Below, piece after piece: positions 1-5,901 of a stretch of 8,872 nucleotides of DNA (position 1 is the first letter of the stretch; each line of letters starts with the position of its first letter). The translations under genes were made by a program, and so were the position numbers. The notes under the pieces are model-generated. The model did not search any database. It was not told the DNA's origin and saw nothing but the letters and a program-made list of their open reading frames with translations. Source of the DNA: Cyclobacteriaceae bacterium (GTDB lineage Bacteria > Bacteroidota > Bacteroidia > Cytophagales > Cyclobacteriaceae); assembly GCA_009885605.1 (NCBI GenBank), contig VFKK01000308.1:1-8872 (forward strand), given 5' to 3'.

Positions 1-1046
1 CATTGACAGAAGGACTGGAATTGCTCGAGAAAGAACCGAAAATTACCCTGGTGATTATTCCTGACTCTTTGGCTTTGGGCGGGGATTCCTATTATGTGTA
101 TCGGGCAATGCTGAGTCATTGCGCTAAAATGCAAAATCGATTTGCAATTTTGGACGTTCCGCACGGTTTCAATGCTTTGAGTCCAAGTATGGACCCAATT
201 CTAAACTTTCGTGAAAAAATCGGAACAGAAAACCTAAGCTATGGAGCAGCCTACTATCCCTGGCTTCATACCAATATCCTGAGTTCAGAAAACGCCAGTT
301 TCAAAAATCTGGACTCTAATATTTCTCTGAAATCGATTCTTCCTGAACCGTCAGCTCTTTCACTCCTGGAGTCCACTCCCAAGCCTTCCGATACTGTTTT
401 ACATCAAAGCTTACTAATTGCCAGCCCGACATATGCATTGCTCATGAGCAAAATCTTGGAAAAAATGAATCTCCTCCCTCCTGCTTCTGCTTTAGCCGGA
501 ATCTACCAATCAATTGATATGATCAGGGGCGTTTGGAAAGCTCCCGCCAATGTGGCATTAAATGGAGTAATCCAACCCGCAATAAAAATAACCCAAATGG
601 ATCAGGAAAATCTGAATATGGACGCAACCACCGGAAAATCTATCAACGCCATACGAACTTTCATTGGCAAGGGAACCTTAGTTTGGGGAGCCAGAACGCT
701 GGCTGGAAACGACCAGGAATGGAGATATGTCTCTGTTAAGCGCACTATCTTGATGATTCAAGAATCGATCCGCTTAGCTCTTCAGGCTTTGGTATTCGAG
801 CCAAATGATGCAAACACCTGGGTCAGGGCCAAGTCAATAGTTGATAATTTTCTATTAGAACTTTGGCAAAATGGAGCCTTGATGGGCAATAAACCCGATC
901 AGGCTTTCGGTGTCAAAATTGGTCTTGGAGAAACCATGACCTCTCAGGATATTTTGGAGAAAAGGATGATATTGACCGTATTATTGGCTTTGGTTCGGCC
1001 GGCAGAGTTTATTGTGATTTCTTTTAGCCAAAAGATGGAAAGCTAA
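1..1046 (+). CDS. Contractile tail sheath protein (phage tail/eCIS type), 5' truncated
   Basis: The frame is open at the left edge (first whole codon at base 3, TTG) and ends with TAA at 1044-1046, so about 347 C-terminal residues are visible and the true start lies outside. Sheath subunits polymerise around the inner tube of contractile tails and drive it outward when they contract. Sheath hallmarks, numbered from base 3: YGAAYYPWL near 80-88, PPASALAG near 159-166, GVWKAPANV near 176-184, then INAIRTF and LVWGARTL near 214-233, EWRYVSVKR near 239-247, and VFEPND near 264-269. Next come a DNFLLELWQNGALMG stretch near 281-295 and a final VRPAEFIVISFSQ strand near 331-343. This is the conserved sheath C-terminal domain, as in Afp/PVC/AlgoCIS-type injection systems and myophages. 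It is followed directly by a terminator, so it ends its transcription unit. A prophage origin cannot be excluded from this fragment, but nothing phage-like lies to its right. Family call is confident; eCIS rather than phage is inference. Confidence 0.9.
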   Translation, partial: LTEGLELLEKEPKITLVIIPDSLALGGDSYYVYRAMLSHCAKMQNRFAILDVPHGFNALSPSMDPILNFREKIGTENLSYGAAYYPWLHTNILSSENASFKNLDSNISLKSILPEPSALSLLESTPKPSDTVLHQSLLIASPTYALLMSKILEKMNLLPPASALAGIYQSIDMIRGVWKAPANVALNGVIQPAIKITQMDQENLNMDATTGKSINAIRTFIGKGTLVWGARTLAGNDQEWRYVSVKRTILMIQESIRLALQALVFEPNDANTWVRAKSIVDNFLLELWQNGALMGNKPDQAFGVKIGLGETMTSQDILEKRMILTVLLALVRPAEFIVISFSQKMES

Positions 1047-1079
1047 AAAAATCCCGGGTCTTTCGACTCGGGATTTTTT
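1046..1079. terminator. Bidirectional intrinsic terminator between convergent genes
   Basis: Bases 1046-1060 pair with 1065-1079 to form a 15-bp stem around a 4-base loop. The GC-rich core is flanked by A6 on the left and T6 on the right. Read on the + strand the stem has one G-U wobble (1057 with 1068), and the T tract follows the hairpin. Read on the - strand that pair becomes an A-C mismatch, but the loop is then GAAA (a GNRA tetraloop) and a T tract again follows. It overlaps the sheath stop codon and lies 26 bases past the mutarotase stop, so it can serve both convergent genes, probably better on the + strand. Confidence 0.9.
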
Positions 1080-1105
1080 GATTGTCCATGGTGCTTGAAT
1101 TCAGA

Positions 1106-2245
1106 TTACTTCTCTACTCCAAATTTGTATTCAATATTGTGAGCGTATTTCTCTCCGGGATTCAGGATCGGCGAAGGGAAATTAGGCTTGTTGATACCAT
1201 CCGGCCAAACTTGGGATTCGAGGCAAAAGCCCCAGTGTTGCTGGTAAGTTTTTCCTTCAGCTCCCGGGAAATCCTTGATGAAATTGGCAGTATAAAACTG
1301 AACTCCCGGAGCATCTGAAGTCATTTCCAAAGTTCTTCCACTTGCAGGATGTTTCACATAAACGATCTTTTTCATTTCCGGGGATTTCTCCCTTTTGGTC
1401 ACAAAATTGTGATCAAAACCTCCGCCATTTGCTGCAATCTGATCTCCCAGAATTTTTGAAGTTCGGAAATCGAAAGGAGTTCCGGTCACATCTTTCACTT
1501 CTCCGGTTGGAATCAGCTCATCATCCACAGGCGTGTAGGCATCAGCCCAGAACTGAAACTCATGATCCAACACATCACGCTTGATTCCGCCTAAGTTAAA
1601 ATAGGTATGATTAGTCAGGTTGACGATGGTCTTTTTGTCTGTGGTAGCTTCGAATTTGATACGAATCACATTGTCAGTGGTAAGCTCCATCCAAAGCGTA
1701 GTAGTCAGGTTCCCAGGATAGCCTTCTTCCCCGTCTACGCTCAGATAAGTCATTTTTACCCCAAGAGTTGAGTCATTAGAATATTCTTCACTTTTCCAGA
1801 CTTTCTTATTGAAACCTTCAACTCCGCCATGCAGGTGATTGTCACCATTTGTTTTCGCAAGTTCATAGGTAGTCCCATCAAGGGTGAATTTGGCATTAGA
1901 AATCCGATTAGCCACCCGGCCAGCTGTAGCGCCAAAGAAAGGATTTTCACCTTTGAAAAACTCAGGAATACTATCCAGAGTCAAAGCGATGTTTTCCAGA
2001 TTCCCCTCTTTGTCCGGAACAACGATCTTGGAGATCAATCCTCCATAATTAGACATTTCGACCTGCATAGTGCCGTTGTCGAGCGTGTATTTGAAAACTT
2101 CTGATTCGCCGATTTGGGCAACTTTTTCAACTTTGATCATGAGTTTGATTTCTTCTTTAACAGGTTCTTGTTTTGGTTTTTCATTGCAGGAAAAGGCTAA
2201 TAATAGGGTTGCTAGCGCTAAACCTGCTTGTTGGATTTTTTTCAT
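1106..2245 (-). CDS. galM: Aldose 1-epimerase (mutarotase), lipoprotein form
   Basis: This 379-residue protein belongs to the galactose mutarotase family, which interconverts alpha and beta anomers of aldoses. Conserved elements in order are GRVANR (109-114), NHLHGG (136-141), the NLTNHTYFNLGG block (209-220) with the catalytic-type His213, TPVDDELIPTG (238-248), GGFDHNF (275-281), and CLESQ (341-345) with the likely catalytic Glu343, followed by PDG..KPNFPS. The N-terminus (KK, a hydrophobic stretch from about 7 to 18, then FSC with Cys20) looks like a lipoprotein signal with a relaxed lipobox. This supports the start at 2245 and placement in the cell envelope, as is common for Bacteroidota mutarotases. 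No Shine-Dalgarno sequence is visible. It lies 131 bases after the amidohydrolase gene on the same strand, with no promoter consensus or hairpin terminator seen between them, so co-transcription is likely. The actual sugar substrate is not determined by sequence. Confidence 0.95.
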   Translation of the reverse strand: MKKIQQAGLALATLLLAFSCNEKPKQEPVKEEIKLMIKVEKVAQIGESEVFKYTLDNGTMQVEMSNYGGLISKIVVPDKEGNLENIALTLDSIPEFFKGENPFFGATAGRVANRISNAKFTLDGTTYELAKTNGDNHLHGGVEGFNKKVWKSEEYSNDSTLGVKMTYLSVDGEEGYPGNLTTTLWMELTTDNVIRIKFEATTDKKTIVNLTNHTYFNLGGIKRDVLDHEFQFWADAYTPVDDELIPTGEVKDVTGTPFDFRTSKILGDQIAANGGGFDHNFVTKREKSPEMKKIVYVKHPASGRTLEMTSDAPGVQFYTANFIKDFPGAEGKTYQQHWGFCLESQVWPDGINKPNFPSPILNPGEKYAHNIEYKFGVEK

Positions 2246-2300
2246 GGCTGGTGGTTATGGGTCGTTATTTATATTTTATTTATCGGGCTTTTCAAATAAA

Positions 2301-2386
2301 TCCCTCTTAAATCTTTGTTCTCGTCTCTTGCCTCTTGGTTCCTGTCCCTTATCTCTTTATCTCATATCTCTTCTCTCTACTTCCTC
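2301..2386 (-). repeat. Degenerate purine heptad tract (AAGAGAY-like) in spacer
   Basis: The + strand is almost all pyrimidine here, with interspersed copies of a 7-base unit: GTCTCTT (2323-2329) directly followed by GCCTCTT (2330-2336), then ATCTCTT (2351-2357), ATCTCAT (about 2359-2365) and ATCTCTT (2366-2372). On the transcribed (-) strand this reads as degenerate AAGAGAY units. The tract starts within the last codons and TAG stop of the amidohydrolase gene and fills most of the spacer before the mutarotase gene. It has no coding potential that I can see. It resembles a short degenerate tandem repeat rather than random spacer. Function is unknown, and whether it recurs elsewhere in the genome cannot be judged here. 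Confidence 0.5.
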
Positions 2387-3750
2387 AAATGGTTCTGCTC
2401 TATTCGATCCAGCTCCTTTTGAAGCTCAGCCCGTTCGATCATTTTACCTTGAATCATGACCGCGATTGGTTTTTGCATGGTTGTCAGATCTTCAAGCGGA
2501 TTCTTTTCTACCAGTACAAAGTCAGCAGCCATCCCTTTTTTGATCATTCCCCACTCCTTCTCCATTCCCATGTATTCGGCCGTATTCACAGATCCTGTTT
2601 TCAAAATCTCATAATTTGACATTCCTGCCTCAGACATCAACGCAATCTCATGATGGATGGAAAAACCGGGAACATTGAAAACCTGGGGAGAATCCGATGC
2701 CATGATCATAGGTACACCTGACTGATGAAGAGTAAGGAAGAGTTTTCTGCGAAACTCAAGATAAGGCGCCACATTTTCTTTGCTTAAAACACCGGTCGCC
2801 TCTAGTTGCTTTTTGGTATTCACCCATTGTTGAATCAAAAGACCCGGAAGGTATTTCATCTCAGGAGCCTTGCGGAATTCATCTGCAGGAATGTATCCGA
2901 AATAGCGATCAAAAAGGGTCAGCGTCGGAGCCATCCAAGGACCTTTTTCCAAAGTCAAATCAATCAATCCCGGAAGTTTGCTCATGTCGACTTGACTTAC
3001 AAGCTTGAGATTAAAAGGTCCGGAAGTAGTCGGATCTATCACCAAATCATCCGGCAATAGAGCTTCCAGAAAACCATCCATATGCTCCACGGATTTGAAT
3101 CCGCTTTCCAGACTATTTTCCAGACCAACTGCCAAAGGCACATGACCTCCGAAAGGAATTCCTTCTGCTTTTGCAGTTTTTGAAATTGCCCACATCTCAT
3201 CCAGCTCCACTCCGGGGTGGATTTTCAAATGATCATATCCATCTTTTTTCTGGTCAATTACCATTTGCGCAGCTTGCTCTGGACTTGTTACAGAATTGGC
3301 ATTAAATGATGGTCCTGAAATGTAAACCCGTGGCCCTGCAGCTTGTCCAGAATTCACCCGATCTCTCAGGGCAATATGTGTTGGATGGCCGAGCATGCTT
3401 CGAATCCGAAGAACGCCATTAGCCAAATACAACCACATAGATTCTTCTTGCAGTTGGGTACTGCCATCTGCTGCTACGGGAAGATGTGCATGAAACTCAG
3501 CCAAACCAGGGAAAACATAGGCTCCTTTTGCATCAGTCATGGCTTTTCCAGAGAATTTGGAACCAGCCTGACTCATCGGGACGATTTCTATGATTTTTCC
3601 ATCCCTCACGTGAATTGCCTGGTTTTCCATCACCTGATCATTCTCCATAGAGATGATGTGGACATTGGAAAGGATCATTTCCTGAGTGAATCCGGGGATT
3701 GCCAAAATCATCAGAAATAGAATGAGTAAGGTTAAATGGCTCTTTTTCAT
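2377..3750 (-). CDS. Secreted metal-dependent amidohydrolase (imidazolonepropionase-like)
   Basis: This 457-residue protein is an amidohydrolase-superfamily TIM-barrel hydrolase. Residues 1-22 form a signal peptide (KK, a long hydrophobic run, IPGFTQ), so export to the periplasm is expected. The N-terminal beta-sandwich carries the usual NVHIISM...IHVRDGKI pattern. The metal-ligand set looks complete: HxH at His87/His89 (PGLAEFHAH), Lys176 (HLKIHP, the carboxylated-lysine position), His203 (GGHVP), His223 (VEHMDG) and Asp353 (MASDSP). The C-terminal half has NTAEYMGM (389-396) and GMIKKGMAADFVLVEKNP (401-418), typical of the imidazolonepropionase-like/prolidase-type branch. Substrate cannot be assigned: C-N bonds in dipeptides, lactams or cyclic imides are the family range. 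The stop codon TAG lies in a purine repeat tract. The gene starts 65 bases after the gluconokinase-dehydrogenase fusion on the same strand, with no promoter consensus between, so it is probably in the same operon. Confidence 0.9.
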   Translation of the reverse strand: MKKSHLTLLILFLMILAIPGFTQEMILSNVHIISMENDQVMENQAIHVRDGKIIEIVPMSQAGSKFSGKAMTDAKGAYVFPGLAEFHAHLPVAADGSTQLQEESMWLYLANGVLRIRSMLGHPTHIALRDRVNSGQAAGPRVYISGPSFNANSVTSPEQAAQMVIDQKKDGYDHLKIHPGVELDEMWAISKTAKAEGIPFGGHVPLAVGLENSLESGFKSVEHMDGFLEALLPDDLVIDPTTSGPFNLKLVSQVDMSKLPGLIDLTLEKGPWMAPTLTLFDRYFGYIPADEFRKAPEMKYLPGLLIQQWVNTKKQLEATGVLSKENVAPYLEFRRKLFLTLHQSGVPMIMASDSPQVFNVPGFSIHHEIALMSEAGMSNYEILKTGSVNTAEYMGMEKEWGMIKKGMAADFVLVEKNPLEDLTTMQKPIAVMIQGKMIERAELQKELDRIEQNHLRK

Positions 3751-3806
3751 AATGGAGTATTTTTAAAATTCTGTTTACTCTGAATTAGTTGCGCATGACA
3801 TAATAA

Positions 3807-3835
3807 TGAGATTTCTCACTCCGTTCGAAATGACG
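3807..3835 (-). repeat. Dispersed-repeat-like sequence overlapping the 3' end of the fusion gene
   Basis: On the - strand this 29-base stretch begins CGTCATTTCGAACGG and continues AGTGAGAAATCTCA. It holds two small palindromes, TTCGAA (3824-3829) and GAGATTTCTC (3808-3817). From memory, very similar sequences (GTCATTTCGAnCGnAGTGAGAAATCT) recur between genes in many Bacteroidota genomes; I could not search for copies. Only one copy is present in this window. The TGA stop of the upstream gene (3816-3818) and its last few codons lie inside it. Confidence 0.55.
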
Positions 3836-5729
3836 TATTCCACAAGGTATGGTGAGCCTGACCTGACAGATCGTCTTTTCGCTGATAGGTATGCGCTCCG
3901 AAATAATCCCGCTGCGCTTGAATAACCGAAGCGCTGGACTCAGCTGTGATCCGACCAAGCAGGTAATTTATTCCTGCGCTCATTACCGGAAGTGCGAATC
4001 CATGGGTCAATCCCAATCCTACTAAAGCCGCCAAATCTCCTCTATTTTGAATCACTTGCTCTTTCACTCCGGCTATTTCGAAGAAGGATTGGTCATCGGA
4101 ATAGTATGCAGAAATTCTTTCCATCAAACCTGACCGAATGATACAGCCATTCGTCCAGATGCGGGCGATTTCATTGAAGTTCAATTTCCAGCCCTGAGCA
4201 TCAGAAACTGTTTTCATTAATCGGAACCCGACTTCATGGTTAATAATTCTGGCGAGACTGTAGGCATATTTAATCTTTGGCAACCAGGTTTCCAGACTTT
4301 CCTTTACAGGCTCAAATTCATGTCGGAAGGTTTTTGAATAGGCAACTCTCATCGTTTTTTCACCGGAAACGCCTCTGGCATTGACAGCTTCGGCAAGCGG
4401 GCTATAAGGAATTCCGTATTCCAAAGCAGTATTTAATGACCATGCACCGGTTCCTTTTTGTCCGGCCTGATCAAGAATTTTGTCTAAAAGCAAGTCACCA
4501 TCTTCTTTGAAAAGCAGCAAATCTGCTGTAATCTCCAGCAGAAAGCTTTTCTGTTCACCCTTTCCCCAATCGAATAAAATCCCGGAAACCTGCTCTGCCG
4601 AACATCCAAACCCAAATCTCAGGAAGTGGACGAGTTCGGCCAGGACTTGCATCTCACCATATTCGATGCTATTGTGCACCATTTTGATGAAATGACCAGA
4701 ACCCTCCTGACCCACATAAGTCACACAAGGTTTTCCGCTTTGATCTTTGGCAGAAATGCGTCCGAGAAAATCTTCTACGAGCGCATATCCTTCCGGGTCA
4801 CCGCCCGGCATTATTGAAGGTCCTTTTCTCGCCCCTTCCTCTCCTCCGGAAACTCCCATCGGAAGGAAATGTAAGCCTGCTTCTTTCATCCGGAAAACTC
4901 GTCTTTCGGAATCTTTATAAAATGAATTCCCTCCGTCAATCACCAAATCTCCGGGTTCGAGCAAAGGAATCAAAGTATCTAATTGTGCATCAATCGCGGC
5001 ACCCGCGGGAATCATCAGCAAGATTTTGCGGGGAGCCTGAAGGGATTCGATGTAATTCTCGATATCCTCAAAAGCTCTCAGATTGGCAAAATCAGGATTG
5101 GTTTCCATCACCTTTTGTGCAACAGCCTCCTCCTTTCCCGCTACATATCGATTGTAAAGAGAAACGGGAACGCCTTTTTCGGCCAGATTTAACGCCAGAC
5201 TTTTTCCCATCACACCCATCCCCATGACTCCAACTGCCATTTTCATCGGATTTCGAATGAGATATTCTAAGGCAATTTCCAGCATTTCTTCAGGAGTCTG
5301 ATCGATGCTCAATTTCAACCCATAATCCGGTTCTTCCCAGGTTGCGAATTGGGAATCCAGCATTCCGGCTTTCATGTAGTGATTTTTGCGGGCCAGCATT
5401 CTGTTCCAAATAATGTCTCGCTCGCCCTTGAGATGTATCCAGCGCAGATTTTCGTTTACATTCAGTTTTTGTCGATAGGATTCTTTCAATCCAGAACAAG
5501 CCAGAACCGCTCCTCCGGTTTTTTCGGAATCTGTCAGTTTATCTGCCAGAGTCTGAAGCCAGGGCACACGATCAAGATCGTCCAAAGGATGACCTTGGCT
5601 CATTTTATCAATGTTTTCTGCGGGATGGAAATGATCTCCATCAAAAAAGGGAAGGTGTAATTTTTCGGCTAAGAGATTTCCAATAGTGGTTTTCCCGGTG
5701 CCTGATACACCTGTTACGATTACTAGCAT
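3816..5729 (-). CDS. gntK-gnd: Gluconokinase / 6-phosphogluconate dehydrogenase (decarboxylating) fusion
   Basis: This 637-residue cytosolic protein is two complete enzymes in one chain. Residues 1-160 are GntK-type gluconokinase (gluconate + ATP to 6-phosphogluconate). They carry Walker A GVSGTGKT (7-14), DGDHFHP (30-36), PLDDLDR (48-54), PWLQ, ACSGLK..YR (77-86), and HYMKAGML with SQF (117-128). Residues 164-637 are Gnd (6-phosphogluconate + NAD(P)+ to ribulose 5-phosphate + CO2). They carry the Rossmann GVMGMGVMG (167-175), IDGGNSF (264-270), GVSGGEEGA (292-300) and IMPGG. Catalytic-type Lys349 and Glu356 sit in KMVHNSIEYGEMQ, followed by KGTGAWS (425-431), GCIIRS (528-533) and RDYFGAHTYQR (607-617). 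Domain lengths match the single enzymes (about 175 and 468 residues in E. coli), with almost no linker. Met162/Met164 (codons at 5244-5246 and 5238-5240) could start a separate Gnd. The cofactor loop reads NRY rather than the usual NRS/NRT. The last residues (TSFRTE) are encoded by repeat-like DNA. First gene of the minus-strand block. Confidence 0.95.
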   Translation of the reverse strand: MLVIVTGVSGTGKTTIGNLLAEKLHLPFFDGDHFHPAENIDKMSQGHPLDDLDRVPWLQTLADKLTDSEKTGGAVLACSGLKESYRQKLNVNENLRWIHLKGERDIIWNRMLARKNHYMKAGMLDSQFATWEEPDYGLKLSIDQTPEEMLEIALEYLIRNPMKMAVGVMGMGVMGKSLALNLAEKGVPVSLYNRYVAGKEEAVAQKVMETNPDFANLRAFEDIENYIESLQAPRKILLMIPAGAAIDAQLDTLIPLLEPGDLVIDGGNSFYKDSERRVFRMKEAGLHFLPMGVSGGEEGARKGPSIMPGGDPEGYALVEDFLGRISAKDQSGKPCVTYVGQEGSGHFIKMVHNSIEYGEMQVLAELVHFLRFGFGCSAEQVSGILFDWGKGEQKSFLLEITADLLLFKEDGDLLLDKILDQAGQKGTGAWSLNTALEYGIPYSPLAEAVNARGVSGEKTMRVAYSKTFRHEFEPVKESLETWLPKIKYAYSLARIINHEVGFRLMKTVSDAQGWKLNFNEIARIWTNGCIIRSGLMERISAYYSDDQSFFEIAGVKEQVIQNRGDLAALVGLGLTHGFALPVMSAGINYLLGRITAESSASVIQAQRDYFGAHTYQRKDDLSGQAHHTLWNTSFRTE

Positions 5730-5901
5730 GCTGAAAGTTAATGAAAAATTTCAGCAGGTAGATTTGGGAGTTTTACGAAAGGAAAATTGAATTTTTGAGT
5801 CAACACGACTCCTGGAGAACAAAGAATTTTTCTCTTTTCCATCTCTTCTAAATTTTGAGCAAACCAAACCAGCCCGAAAATTCTTAATTTCCTTTTCTAA
5901 A
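5730..5901. promoter_or_regulatory. Divergent intergenic control region
   Basis: These 172 bases separate divergent start codons and should hold promoters for both the fusion gene (-) and the CBS/nucleotidyltransferase gene (+). Two short inverted repeats are visible: CTGAAA...TTTCAG (5731-5736 and 5749-5754), directly in front of the fusion gene start, and GAGTC-N5-GACTC (5797-5811) near mid-spacer. I found no exact Bacteroidota -7 element on the - strand. The + strand has one, listed separately. Function as operators is only a possibility. Confidence 0.4.
5759..5766 (+). promoter_or_regulatory. Possible -7 promoter element (TAGATTTG)
   Basis: TAGATTTG is an exact match to the Bacteroidota housekeeping -7 consensus TAnnTTTG, on the coding strand of the CBS/nucleotidyltransferase gene about 135 bases before its start. 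I do not see a clear TTTG-type -33 element at the expected 19-21 base spacing, so this could be chance in AT-rich DNA. Confidence 0.3.

Noticed and set aside
533..739. Plus-strand open frame of 68 codons inside the sheath gene
   Set aside because: It is out of frame within highly conserved sheath sequence.
2070..2459. Plus-strand open frame with a hydrophobic stretch spanning the pyrimidine tract
   Set aside because: It spans the ends of two opposite-strand genes and a pyrimidine repeat; the hydrophobic leucine/serine run comes from the CT-rich repeat itself.
3807..3835. Intrinsic terminator after the fusion gene
   Set aside because: The palindromes are short and no T tract follows on the - strand; the sequence fits a dispersed repeat better.
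4814..5227. Plus-strand open frame of 137 codons
   Set aside because: It lies antisense within the conserved dehydrogenase part of the fusion gene; Ser/Pro/Arg-rich composition is typical of a shadow frame.
3838..5729. Frameshift or assembly error joining two separate genes
   Set aside because: Both domains are in one uninterrupted frame with all motifs and normal lengths, and there is no homopolymer at the junction, so a real fusion is the simpler reading.
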